NCBI GenBank assembly: GCA_044371005.1
Contig: JBILUL010000091.1
Span: forward strand, 1 to 19,408
Source: UBA2402 sp044371005
GTDB taxonomy: Bacteria > Planctomycetota > Phycisphaerae > Phycisphaerales > UBA1924
Direction: 5' to 3'
Length of the DNA stretch: 19,408 bases
Part shown: positions 1 through 8,236 of the stretch, one piece after another
Position numbering within the stretch: the first letter of the stretch is position 1
Layout: every line of letters begins with the position of its first letter
Program-made: the position numbers and the translations under genes
The notes under the pieces: generated by a model
What the model was told of the DNA's origin: nothing
The model's input: the letters and a program-made list of their open reading frames with translations, nothing else
Database searches by the model: none

Positions 1-1713
1 ATTGTTGCCGCTGAGTGCTCGCAGATGCCAGCGGCCCGCAGTGGCGGCGTTGGTGAGTGAATCGATCCGATAGAGGCCCGTTGCCAGCCAGTAGTTGCCC
101 GACGGGAAGAATGGACCGGTCTGGCCGGTGTAGACTGCGCCATCGACCGTGTACGGGCCTCGGGGCCCAACGTCGCCGAACGAGAAGATCGGGAAGAGGT
201 TGTTCGGATCCGTATTGTCGCTGGAGTGGACGAGGTTGCCCGCCTCATTGAAGATGTACGCAACAGGATCGGCGGCACCTCCGCCGTTGCCGTAGTCGAT
301 GTCGAGATAGCTGTCGAAGCTGGAGCCGTCGATATCCCTGCAGATGTTGAATCGATGCCACACAACGCCGAAGGCGCCCGGAAGCGTTGCCGTTGTTTGC
401 ACTCCCGGTGCGAGGATCTGCCCCAGATCCTCGCCGATGGGCGCGACCGAAGGCGCGAGGACGTTGCTGACCACGTTGCTGCGAAGCTGCAGGCGAACAG
501 TGCCGGCGGTACCGGGCGAAGCGGGCGTCGCCACGAACCCATCACCGAAGGTTGCGTTGCCCTGACAGACTGCCAGATAGAAGGGCCCATCAGTTGCCAG
601 CAGCTGGCCGTCGTATCCATCGAACTGCTCGCCGTCACCGTGGCCGCTGCGGCGTCCGATGCCGAAGGAGAGCTGTGACAATTCGCCTGAGCCGCCGCGT
701 TCGTCCGAGGCGATCCGGTTGCCGTTGAGACGGAAGAGTGCCATCGACGTATTGATGGTCGAACCGTTTGTATCGATGTCGAGGAAGGTCCGCAGCGCAT
801 CAGTAACATCCACGCCGAGTCCGAATGTGTACCACGTCACGGCTCCCGCCGCAATCGAGTCAGATCGAGCCGGTGCAGCGTCGACCACAGTACCAAGAGC
901 GATTGGATTGGCCGGAGGGCTCACCGGAACGTCGCCGGTGATCACGAACGGCAGGTTCATCGGCTGTCCGGGACAGACCGCATCGGCCGCACCGAAGGAG
1001 AGTCTGGCCCGCTCGGAGGACCCTGCCGCACCGCCGCTGAAGAGCAGGTTGTTGTCGTAGTCGATTCCAAAGTCCGTCGAGGATGAACCAGGACCAGTCG
1101 TGAGCCGATTGGCCGCAAACGTCAATGCAGGTCCGCCAGGGGCAATCGGCATGAGCGTCGTCGTGCTTCCGGGCTGAAAGAACTGGAGCTGCACGAAAAC
1201 CTGGCCATCCGAAGCAGTCACCCCCTCCGCGATGTTGAAGGTCAGGCGATAAATGCCCGGATTGAGATTGCGTGCCGCGAAGGTGCGAGACCAGAGCGGG
1301 GCAGCCGTCGCTGCGATCATGGGGCTGGCAGAAAAATCAGCAGTCTCCCACAACGTCACCTTCAGATCGTAGCTGATCGCCGAAATGCCGCCGTTGGCAA
1401 GCGGCACCTTGATCGAACGGATCACGTTGTTTGAAGTTGCCGCCCACGGGCCGATGGGGCCGAAGTTCACATCATCAACGATGTTGCTGAAGCCCGCGAT
1501 GTACGCATAGCACTGCGCGGTATCGGAGTTGTACGTCTGCGATGCACGCGGGCCATACCCGCCACCGGCCGGCACTTCGGTGACGACGCCGTTGTCCCAC
1601 ACCAGCTCACGCTCGGGTGTTCCCGGCGGCACCGGACTGACTTCCTGTGCCGCAGCCCCCAGGGTCGCAAGCGATACCACGACCACCTGTACCAAACGGT
1701 TCGATGCCAGCAT
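1..1713 (-). CDS. large secreted beta-rich repeat protein, 3' end beyond window
   Basis: The minus strand is open without a stop for 571 codons from ATG at 1713 to the left edge, so the C-terminus is missing. GGAGA lies 8-12 bases before the ATG. The N-terminus is a short signal peptide (hydrophobic stretch VVVVSLATLGAAA, likely cleavage after about residue 22), so the product is exported. Residues 23 to about 260 are rich in Gly, Asn, Thr and aromatics, with no cysteine-rich or catalytic motif I recognise. Residues of about 264-418 and 420-571 are two related repeats. Both have a W-x-x-F strand, then LDID, a Gly/Asn turn, an ALF/YIF strand followed by asserted D/N residues, LxxFSFG or LSFGIG, and a final G-x-F/Y-W/Y-LA strand. 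This resembles pre-peptidase C-terminal (PPC)-like beta-sandwiches of planctomycete exoproteins, by inference only. Function is unknown. A PEP-CTERM signal or other anchor may lie in the missing end. Confidence 0.85.
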   Translation of the reverse strand, partial: MLASNRLVQVVVVSLATLGAAAQEVSPVPPGTPERELVWDNGVVTEVPAGGGYGPRASQTYNSDTAQCYAYIAGFSNIVDDVNFGPIGPWAATSNNVIRSIKVPLANGGISAISYDLKVTLWETADFSASPMIAATAAPLWSRTFAARNLNPGIYRLTFNIAEGVTASDGQVFVQLQFFQPGSTTTLMPIAPGGPALTFAANRLTTGPGSSSTDFGIDYDNNLLFSGGAAGSSERARLSFGAADAVCPGQPMNLPFVITGDVPVSPPANPIALGTVVDAAPARSDSIAAGAVTWYTFGLGVDVTDALRTFLDIDTNGSTINTSMALFRLNGNRIASDERGGSGELSQLSFGIGRRSGHGDGEQFDGYDGQLLATDGPFYLAVCQGNATFGDGFVATPASPGTAGTVRLQLRSNVVSNVLAPSVAPIGEDLGQILAPGVQTTATLPGAFGVVWHRFNICRDIDGSSFDSYLDIDYGNGGGAADPVAYIFNEAGNLVHSSDNTDPNNLFPIFSFGDVGPRGPYTVDGAVYTGQTGPFFPSGNYWLATGLYRIDSLTNAATAGRWHLRALSGNN

Positions 1714-1856
1714 CTGTGTCTCCCGACCACTCCGTTCACCCGCGAGGACCGACGCGCATGCAGCACATCAGGACGCGATGATATGCGACCATGCCGCGTG
1801 AGCGTCATGGAAGCATCAAGTCGCGATGCGATCCGGAACCAAGCAAGGTCCTGAAA
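1714..1856. other. intergenic gap between carA and the secreted protein gene
   Basis: These 143 bp lie downstream of carA and upstream of the secreted protein gene, both read on the minus strand. I see no good terminator with a T-run after carA. On the minus strand TATCAT (complement of 1778-1783) could serve as a -10 about 60 bases before the secreted protein's ATG, but no convincing -35 accompanies it. The gap most likely holds that gene's promoter; the exact site is not supported. Confidence 0.3.
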
Positions 1857-3062
1857 TCAACGCACTCCGCCGCGGCGGCTGCGCATCGCACCGACAAAGT
1901 CGTCGAACAGGTATGACGCATCATGCGGCCCCGGCGAGGCCTCCGGGTGATACTGCACGCAAAACACAGGCTTTCCGGTCATCCGGAACCCCGCGAGCGT
2001 GCCATCGTTCAGGTGCGTGTGCGTCGGCTCGCCCCCCACCGCCTTGAGCGACTCGGGGTCGACCGCAAAGCCATGGTTCTGGCTGGTGATTTCCACCTTG
2101 CCGTTGGTCGTGTTCAAGACGGGCTGATTGATGCCCCGATGGCCGAACTTGAGCTTATAGGTCTTTGCCCCGATCGCCAGCGCGAGCAACTGATGTCCAA
2201 GGCAGATTCCAAAAGTCGGCATGACCTGCGATGGCTCACCTGCAAGCAGCGTGCGAAGCGTGGCGATGGTGGCCTTCACTTCAGCCGGATCGCCCGGCCC
2301 GTTGCTGATGAACAGACCGTCAATCTCACCCGCCTTGTACATCCGCGTGATCTCCGCGGCGGACGTGTCGTGCGGCACAACAACCAGGTCGCAGCCCCGG
2401 TCAGCCAGATTGCGAAGGATGTTCGACTTGGCTCCGCAATCGAGCGTCAGCACGCGCAGGCGATCACCGGGACGCTTCGAGGTCGGCGACCATTCTCCCA
2501 GCGTTTCGGACCAGGCCGAACGGCTGCTGCACCCCACCAGCGGCACCAGATTCTGCCCCGCCATCGAGGGTGCCTTGCGGGCGATCTCGACAAGTTGCTC
2601 GTCGGAAAGGTCGGTCCGATCCGTCACGACACCCGGAATGCTGCCGCCGCTGCGGAGCTCCTTGGTGAGCGCTCGGGTATCGATCCCGGCAATACCCAGG
2701 ACGCCGGACTTTCCCAGGTAGTCATGCAGTGATTCGTCCGCACGGAAGTTGCTGTAGACTCGCGCAAGCTCGCGAACCACAAACCCGCTGACCTGCACCT
2801 TGACCGATTCGACATCTTCACCATTGACGCCGGTATTGCCAATCAGCGGAAAGGTCTGCACCAGAATCTGCCCGGTGTAGGACGGATCAGTCAGCGACTC
2901 CTGGTAGCCGGTCAGCGCCGTATTGAAGACGACTTCGCCGGTGGTGGTCAGGTTTCTGCCCACCGCGCCAAAGGCATAACCGTGGAAGACAAGCCCGTTT
3001 GCGAGGGCGAGTCGACCGGCAGGAGCATGATTCGATTTCGACGCAGTGGAAGTTTGGGGCAT
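1857..3062 (-). CDS. carA: carbamoyl-phosphate synthase small (glutaminase) subunit
   Basis: CarA hydrolyses glutamine and passes ammonia to CarB, which makes carbamoyl phosphate for pyrimidine and arginine synthesis in the cytoplasm. The 401-residue product has the usual CarA length and both domains. The N-terminal CarA domain includes ALTGYQE and DPSYTGQI. The C-terminal class I glutamine amidotransferase domain has ISNGPGDP, the nucleophile C287 in FGICLGHQ, and H372/E374 in QYHPEASPGP, so the triad is complete. I start at ATG 3062 (MPQTSTASKS) because the conserved beginning, LANGLVFHGYAFG, follows at about residue 20. The frame stays open further upstream to 3341, but that stretch is antisense to priA and has no CarA similarity. 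There is no clear Shine-Dalgarno; the ATG lies 8 nt past a TATACT hexamer, suggesting an almost leaderless mRNA. carB is not in the window. Identity is nearly certain; the start is likely. Confidence 0.97.
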   Translation of the reverse strand: MPQTSTASKSNHAPAGRLALANGLVFHGYAFGAVGRNLTTTGEVVFNTALTGYQESLTDPSYTGQILVQTFPLIGNTGVNGEDVESVKVQVSGFVVRELARVYSNFRADESLHDYLGKSGVLGIAGIDTRALTKELRSGGSIPGVVTDRTDLSDEQLVEIARKAPSMAGQNLVPLVGCSSRSAWSETLGEWSPTSKRPGDRLRVLTLDCGAKSNILRNLADRGCDLVVVPHDTSAAEITRMYKAGEIDGLFISNGPGDPAEVKATIATLRTLLAGEPSQVMPTFGICLGHQLLALAIGAKTYKLKFGHRGINQPVLNTTNGKVEITSQNHGFAVDPESLKAVGGEPTHTHLNDGTLAGFRMTGKPVFCVQYHPEASPGPHDASYLFDDFVGAMRSRRGGVR

Positions 3063-3070
3063 CGAGATCA

Positions 3071-3078
3071 AGTATACT
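3071..3078. promoter_or_regulatory. symmetric bidirectional -10 element between carA and priA
   Basis: AGTATACT is its own reverse complement and contains TATACT, close to the -10 consensus TATAAT, on both strands. It sits in the 21-bp gap between the divergent carA and priA starts. The carA ATG begins 8 nt past its hexamer and the priA GTG begins 5 nt past its own. Initiation usually falls 6-9 nt past a -10, so both mRNAs would have leaders of zero to a few bases. I see no convincing TTGACA-like -35 on either side. The palindrome is seen; the promoter role is inferred. Confidence 0.5.
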
Positions 3079-3083
3079 CGCAC

Positions 3084-5438
3084 GTGACCGCAGATTCCCT
3101 CTTCCCGATCGAAGAACCCGCTGCGGAAGCGCCCGGCGCGGGGGTCTATTGCCGCGTCGCCGTCGAACGAGGCATCGACGCCCTTGATGGCCCCAGCGGA
3201 TTCACCTACCGCTGTGACGGCGCCATCCCGGTCGTCGGCGAACGCGTTCTGGTTCCCCTTGGACGGGGCGACAAGGCCGCACCCGGAGTCGTGCTCGAAT
3301 TGGGCGGAAAAGAGCTCGCAGAAGGCTTCAGCGCCCGGCAAATCAAGCCTCTCCTCTCCTGCTCAGGCACCAGACTCCCCCCTTCCCTCATGGAACTGGG
3401 CCGCTGGATGGCCGACTACTACCTCTCACCCCTGGGGATGGTCTACAGCTCCATCCTCCCCGCCGCGGTCAAACAACAGGTTGGGCACAAAACCGTCACG
3501 CTCTACCAACCCGCCCCCCAACCCGCTTCAACCACCCCTCCCAAACTCAAACCGGCCGCCCAGAAACTCTGGAATGCCATCGCCGCGATGGCCCCCACCG
3601 AGTTTCCGCTCCCGATCCGCACCCTCCTGGACCGGTCCGGGGTCAAAGGCGCCAAAGCCGCGACGGAACTCGTCGAAGCTGGCCTGCTCATCACCAGCAC
3701 CACCAGTGAAGTCCGCGCTGGCGACATCCAGCAAGACCGCTCCGCCAGCGCGCCGACGAAAGCACCAGTGCTCAACGATGACCAGATCGCCGCGGCGAGC
3801 GGCATCGTCGCCACGCTGGGCCGCTTCCATGTCCACCTCCTCCGCGGCATCACCGGCTCAGGCAAGACCGAAGTCTACCTGCATGTTCTGGCACAGTGCC
3901 TTGCGCAAGGCAAGAACGCCATCGTCCTGGTTCCTGAGATCTCACTGACGCCGCAGACTTCCTCTCGCTTCACCGCACGATTCGGATCCGACACCGTCGC
4001 GGTTCTTCACAGCGGACTCACCTCGGCCCAGCGCCACAAGGAATGGGCCCGAGCCTCTTCAGGAAGTGCCCGCGTCATCGTCGGCGCACGATCCGCCGTC
4101 TTTGCGCCGCTGTCCAATCTGGGCCTCATCGTGATCGACGAAGAGCATGACAGCTCGTACAAGCAGGATCGACTCCCCCGCTACCACGGCCGCGATGTGG
4201 CCATCAAGCGAGCGCATGTGGAATCCGCCACCGTGCTGCTGGGGTCGGCCACGCCGTCGCTGGAGTCGTGGGCACACGCCAATGCGCAGCCGCCTCGGTA
4301 TTCGCTCTGGACACTGCCGCGGCGGGCCGGTGGCGCAGCACTCCCCACCGTGAAGATCGTCGACATGCGCACGGAACGCAAGTTCCGCTCGCAGGAAGGC
4401 ACCGCCACGTTCCAGCACCTCATCGGCCCCACCCTGGAGAAGGCCACAGTGGCCACGCTGACGGCGGGTGGCCAGGTGTTGCTGCTGCTGAATCGGCGCG
4501 GGTTTGCGTCGTACATCTCCTGCCAATCCGCCGCATGCGGATTCGTGATGGCCTGCGATCAGTGTGATGCCAACCTCGTGCTGCACCGCCATCAGGGGCT
4601 GCCCATCGGCGGCATCGTGCAATGTCACCACTGCGAGTCGCAGCAGCGCATTCCGCGAGTCTGTCCGGCGTGCGGCAAGAAGCTCAACCTCTTTTCAGGC
4701 GGCACACAGCGGCTCGAAGAAGAGATCGCCCGCAAGTTCGGGCAGCATGGGCTGATCGAAGGGCAGACATTCGCGAGAGTCGATTCCGACACGATGCAAT
4801 CGTCGCGGGACTACTTCGACACGCTGGGCAGATTCGCCAAGGGCGAGCTCAAGCTCCTGCTTGGCACGCAGATGATCGCCAAGGGGCTGGACTTTCCCAA
4901 TGTACGGCTCGTGGGCGTGATCGATGCCGACACCTCGCTCAACATCCCGGACTTCCGTTCAACGGAACGGACCTTCCAACTCATCAGCCAGGTTGCCGGA
5001 AGAGCTGGCCGCGGCGAACAGCCGGGGCTGGTGCTGGTGCAGACGAACAACCCCGAGCATCCGGCGATCGTGCTGGCGCAGCGGCATGACTTTGTGTCGT
5101 TTGCGACAGCGGAGCTGGATGTGCGGCGACGGGTGGGATTGCCGCCGGCGGGAAGAATGGCCCGAATTGTCTGCCGCGATCTGAAGGAGGATGACGCGAA
5201 TGCCGCGGCGAAGAGTCTTTCGGCAGCTCTGCGCGAGGAGGCACCTCCCACGGTGGGTATTCGCGGCCCGCTGCCCTGCCCGGTCTCGCGAGTCGCCAAC
5301 TATTTCCGCGTGGGCATTGATGTTCTGGCTCCCGATGCCAAGACCCTGCACCGGGTGCTCAATACGCTTCGCAGCCGTTCGCTGCTCAAGAGCGATGCCG
5401 CGACGGCGGTTGATGTTGATCCGGTAGCCTTGATGTAG
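3084..5438 (+). CDS. priA: primosomal protein N' / replication restart helicase PriA
   Basis: PriA is a 3'-to-5' superfamily 2 DNA helicase that recognises stalled forks and reloads the replisome. Numbered from GTG 3084 the product has 784 residues. It shows, in order, the N-terminal fork-binding domain (about 20-130), Walker A GSGKT near 255-262, the DEEH box at 352-355, motif III GSATPS, and a zinc-binding insert with eight cysteines between about 480 and 530 (CQSAAC, CDQC, CHHC, CPAC). Helicase motifs GTQMIAKGLDFPNV and QVAGRAGRG (near 636) follow. All expected motifs are intact. The frame is open back to 2982, but that part overlaps carA on the other strand and has no PriA similarity. GTG 3084 leaves about 20 residues before the conserved VYCRVAVE and lies just after a -10-like TATACT. 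ATG 3027 is an alternative start. Its divergence from carA is a shared-promoter arrangement, not a functional link. Confidence 0.96.
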   Translation: MTADSLFPIEEPAAEAPGAGVYCRVAVERGIDALDGPSGFTYRCDGAIPVVGERVLVPLGRGDKAAPGVVLELGGKELAEGFSARQIKPLLSCSGTRLPPSLMELGRWMADYYLSPLGMVYSSILPAAVKQQVGHKTVTLYQPAPQPASTTPPKLKPAAQKLWNAIAAMAPTEFPLPIRTLLDRSGVKGAKAATELVEAGLLITSTTSEVRAGDIQQDRSASAPTKAPVLNDDQIAAASGIVATLGRFHVHLLRGITGSGKTEVYLHVLAQCLAQGKNAIVLVPEISLTPQTSSRFTARFGSDTVAVLHSGLTSAQRHKEWARASSGSARVIVGARSAVFAPLSNLGLIVIDEEHDSSYKQDRLPRYHGRDVAIKRAHVESATVLLGSATPSLESWAHANAQPPRYSLWTLPRRAGGAALPTVKIVDMRTERKFRSQEGTATFQHLIGPTLEKATVATLTAGGQVLLLLNRRGFASYISCQSAACGFVMACDQCDANLVLHRHQGLPIGGIVQCHHCESQQRIPRVCPACGKKLNLFSGGTQRLEEEIARKFGQHGLIEGQTFARVDSDTMQSSRDYFDTLGRFAKGELKLLLGTQMIAKGLDFPNVRLVGVIDADTSLNIPDFRSTERTFQLISQVAGRAGRGEQPGLVLVQTNNPEHPAIVLAQRHDFVSFATAELDVRRRVGLPPAGRMARIVCRDLKEDDANAAAKSLSAALREEAPPTVGIRGPLPCPVSRVANYFRVGIDVLAPDAKTLHRVLNTLRSRSLLKSDAATAVDVDPVALM

Positions 5439-5507
5439 CCTTGTCTTCCATTCCCTCCCCACTGCACAGAGCGCATCGCCGTTCTGCTGCGACCACTGGT
5501 AACGATC

Positions 5508-7010
5508 ATGAATCCAGCAGTCACTGCCGCCACGATCTCCGCCGCGTTCGCCGCTACTCGCGCAGTGATGGGTGCCGCGGCACACGAGTCGTTCGAAGGC
5601 AAGCGGGTCACGGTGATGGGCCTTGGCCACTTCGGTGGCGGTGCCGCGGTGACGCGCTGGTTCTGCAACCAGAGTGCCCACGTGATCCTCACCGACGTGA
5701 GCACCCCAGAGAAACTCTCTGGCTCACTCGAACTGATCAAGGACTTGCTTGATGCGGGGAAGGTGACATTGGCGTTGGGCGGGCACCAGGTCACCGATTT
5801 CACGTCATGCGATCTGGTGGTGGCGAATCCGGCGGTGCCGCGGCCGTGGGACAATCAGTACATCAAAGCCGCGAAGGAGGCGAAGGTGCCGGTCACGACG
5901 GAGATACGTCTGGTGATTGAGCGGCTGCCGGATCCGACGCGCCTCATCGGCATCACGGGATCAGCGGGCAAGAGCACCACGTCGGCGATGATCGCGCATG
6001 TGCTGAAGGCGCAGCTGGGCGAGGATCGCGTGCGGTTTGGTGGCAATATCGGTGGCTCGTTGCTGGGTGAACTGGAGCAGATGCGCCAGGGTGCCACGAA
6101 CGGCGCGGGGCACTGGACCGTGCTGGAGCTTTCGAGCGCGATGATGTACTGGCTGGGCAAGGGCGTTGGATATCCAAGCGCCGCGGGCTGGGCACCGCGC
6201 GTTGCAGTGCTGACGAATCTGAGTGACAATCATGGTGACTGGCACGGGGACTTCCCCCATTACGCGGCATCAAAGTGCAACATCTTCAAGTACCAGCCGA
6301 CCGGCTCAGTGGCCTTGTGCGCCGACCGCGGACCGGAGGTGATGACGCGCCTTGAGGCATTGGGCGTTCATCCGGTGTTCATCAACGCTGCACCTGAGGG
6401 CGCGGACGAGATGGCAGTGCGGGAGCATCTGAAACTGCGCATCCCGGGCATGCACAATCGGCTGAATGCACGCGTGGCGTGTGCCGCGGCGAACGCGGTG
6501 CTCACACTCGATGGACACGCAGCCCCCCTTGCAACGCTGCTCGATCAGGTTTCTTCGTTTCCTGGACTGCCCCACCGCCTGCAACTCGTTCACGAATCCA
6601 ACGGGGTGCGATGGTTCAACGATTCAAAGTCCACGACGCCGGAGAGTTGCCTGCTAGCGGTCGAAGCCTTCAGCAAGGCGGGCGGCGAAGGCGGGCCGGG
6701 CACAGTGCACCTGGTTGCGGGTGGCTACGACAAGCATTCGGATCTCACGCCGGTCGCGAAGCTCGCCTCATCGCTTGCGGGTCTGTACACGATCGGTGCA
6801 ACAGGTCCGGCGATCGACGCGGCAGCGCACGCCGCGGGTTTCGTGACCGCTTCGTGCGGAACACTCGCTGGGGCGGTGAAGGTGATCTCGCAGCGAATCA
6901 AGCCGGGCGATGTGGTGCTGCTCAGCCCGGCGTGTGCATCGTGGGACCAGTTCAAGAACTACGAGGAGCGCGGTGGACACTTCGCGGCACTGGCAAGGGG
7001 AAACGCATGA
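5508..7010 (+). CDS. murD: UDP-N-acetylmuramoylalanine--D-glutamate ligase, divergent MurD
   Basis: MurD adds D-glutamate to UDP-MurNAc-L-alanine in the cytoplasm during peptidoglycan synthesis. The 500-residue product is longer than the usual 440-450. The N-terminal Rossmann domain (GKRVTVMGLGHFGGG, about 30-45) is followed by the ATP loop GITGSAGKST with K155, a Lys in AASKCNIF matching the carbamylated-lysine region, the C-terminal domain start HRLQLV, RWFNDSKSTTPES, GGYDKHSD, and LLSPACASWDQFKNYEERG, which is diagnostic for MurD. Several usually fixed positions differ: GTNGKST is GSAGKST, SSFQL is SSAMMYW, and D-H-x-D-R-H is DNHGDWH. It lies 69 bp after priA and its stop overlaps the next ATG. 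The first about 28 residues have no counterpart in typical MurD, so ATG 5568 is an alternative start. No strong ribosome-binding site is visible before either. Family assignment is firm; substrate is inferred. Confidence 0.92.
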   Translation: MNPAVTAATISAAFAATRAVMGAAAHESFEGKRVTVMGLGHFGGGAAVTRWFCNQSAHVILTDVSTPEKLSGSLELIKDLLDAGKVTLALGGHQVTDFTSCDLVVANPAVPRPWDNQYIKAAKEAKVPVTTEIRLVIERLPDPTRLIGITGSAGKSTTSAMIAHVLKAQLGEDRVRFGGNIGGSLLGELEQMRQGATNGAGHWTVLELSSAMMYWLGKGVGYPSAAGWAPRVAVLTNLSDNHGDWHGDFPHYAASKCNIFKYQPTGSVALCADRGPEVMTRLEALGVHPVFINAAPEGADEMAVREHLKLRIPGMHNRLNARVACAAANAVLTLDGHAAPLATLLDQVSSFPGLPHRLQLVHESNGVRWFNDSKSTTPESCLLAVEAFSKAGGEGGPGTVHLVAGGYDKHSDLTPVAKLASSLAGLYTIGATGPAIDAAAHAAGFVTASCGTLAGAVKVISQRIKPGDVVLLSPACASWDQFKNYEERGGHFAALARGNA

Positions 7011-7846
7011 GTAGGAACCTTGGATCGTTCAGTGGCACCACGCCGCGGCGGCTGCTGGTGTGGTCGGTCGCGCTCCTCATGGGCAGCCTTGGTGGCTGCC
7101 AAGCAAGCAAGACTGCTGCGAATGCCCCGGCCGCTGTGGCACCAGTTGAAGCCCCCGCGGCGGCTCCCACCACCGAGACCGCCGCTGCTGTTGCCACTCC
7201 GGCTGCCCCGGCTCCTGTGGTGGTCGAACTCGCCCCCGGCCTTCGTCTTGATCGGGCACGCGGCCGCGTCGAGTTCGATGGTGTGGTGCCGATCGATGCG
7301 CACAACGAGAAGACACCGGTCGTCTTTCTGGAATGGCTGGTCTGCACCCCCGACACCAAGGAGCACGAATCGCTGGTGCTCACGAAGGTGAAACCGTCGC
7401 TCATTCACGCGGCATTGCTTGCACTGGGGCTCGAGCCCGGGAAGCCGGGCATCTGGGATTGGACGGGCAAGACACTGGTCGCCAAGCCGCCAACTGGCAC
7501 GTGTGTGCGCGTGCTGGTGCGCACGGCCCAGGGTCAGGAGACCGACATTCGAACCTGGGTTCGCAACCTCCGGACGGGGGAACTGCTTGAGGGAGCAGGT
7601 GCGACCGATGAGCGAGGCTTCGTGTTCGCCGGGTCGAACATCGTCGAACGCCGCGGCGAGCAGTGGTATCAAGCCGATCGCGAGGGTGGCGTTGTCGGGC
7701 TTGCCTGCTTCAGCACGGAGATGATCGCATGGCATGTGATGTTCAACCCGGATACGGGAGTTGAAGAAGCGGTGTGGGTAGCCAATGCCGCGGCGGTGCC
7801 TGCAGCGGGCACAGGCGTAACGGTGATTGTGGAGCGGTGCAAGTAG
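7007..7846 (+). CDS. YdjY-domain lipoprotein
   Basis: The 279-residue product begins at ATG 7007, which overlaps the murD stop (ATGA), with AAGGGG 6-11 bases upstream, so translation is probably coupled to murD. The N-terminus has twin arginines, a hydrophobic stretch and the lipobox L28-G-G-C31, so it should be lipidated on C31 and anchored in a membrane. An Ala/Pro-rich linker runs to about residue 73. The rest (APGLRLDRARGRVEFDG, then TKEHESLV, KPSLIHAALLALGLEPGKPG) matches what I recall of the YdjY domain, found in many planctomycete proteins, with no assigned biochemical role. The same frame is open upstream to 6479 inside murD, but that is a shadow. Coupling to murD hints at an envelope role, which is inference only. 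Confidence 0.88.
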   Translation: MSRNLGSFSGTTPRRLLVWSVALLMGSLGGCQASKTAANAPAAVAPVEAPAAAPTTETAAAVATPAAPAPVVVELAPGLRLDRARGRVEFDGVVPIDAHNEKTPVVFLEWLVCTPDTKEHESLVLTKVKPSLIHAALLALGLEPGKPGIWDWTGKTLVAKPPTGTCVRVLVRTAQGQETDIRTWVRNLRTGELLEGAGATDERGFVFAGSNIVERRGEQWYQADREGGVVGLACFSTEMIAWHVMFNPDTGVEEAVWVANAAAVPAAGTGVTVIVERCK

Positions 7847-7948
7847 GCCCGATCGGCATCGTCCGTGACAGATCAGTCTGATCGCTCGTGCTGGTGACGA
7901 CTCACTCGAGCCTGCCAATCACCGAACTGCATCGCCCGCCTACCGTCC
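7847..7948. other. gap with short palindrome GATCAGTCTGATC
   Basis: This 102-bp gap separates the lipoprotein gene from the small membrane protein gene. It contains a perfect 6-bp inverted repeat around one base, GATCAG-T-CTGATC, at 7871-7883. The spacer is too short for a stable RNA hairpin, so if it is functional it is more likely a protein-binding site. No T-run terminator is seen. Confidence 0.3.
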
Positions 7949-8236
7949 GTGACGATGCTTCCCTATAGCGATCCAACGTACCGGTTCTGGCTGACGATTT
8001 ATTCGTTCCCGGCACTGGTCCCGTTGGTCATCAACGTTGGGTTCATCGTGTTCGTCGCCGACGACCTGCCAACCGCGCTGGGCGTGCAGGGGGCCATCCT
8101 CAAAGCAAAGATTTCGATTGCTTTGGGTTCAGCGTTCATGGTCCTGATCATCTGCGCGCATCTGCTGGCGTGGTGGCATTCGCGGACGCGCAAACCACTG
8201 ATCCCTGTTCACGAGCCGACTGTCACGGAGAGATGA
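7949..8236 (+). CDS. small two-helix membrane protein, function unknown
   Basis: The product is 95 residues from GTG 7949, or 93 from the in-frame ATG at 7955; neither has a clear Shine-Dalgarno. Two hydrophobic segments are plain: about residues 13-38 (from FWLTIYSFPALVP to IVFVA) and about 54-75 (from SIALGSAFMV to LAWW). The second is followed by a basic stretch (HSRTRKP), so by the positive-inside rule both ends probably lie in the cytoplasm. I recognise no family. The clean helix pattern, the strand shared with its neighbours and the position after the lipoprotein support a real gene, but codon evidence in so short a frame is limited. Confidence 0.55.
   Translation: MTMLPYSDPTYRFWLTIYSFPALVPLVINVGFIVFVADDLPTALGVQGAILKAKISIALGSAFMVLIICAHLLAWWHSRTRKPLIPVHEPTVTER

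Noticed and set aside
2982..3083. 34-codon upstream extension of priA
   Set aside because: It overlaps the opposite-strand carA coding region and lies before the conserved PriA N-terminus.
3063..3341. 93-codon upstream extension of the carA frame
   Set aside because: It runs antisense through priA and has no CarA similarity; the conserved CarA start follows ATG 3062.
6479..7006. Upstream extension of the lipoprotein frame inside murD
   Set aside because: It would bury the lipoprotein signal peptide; murD's own frame is clearly coding here.
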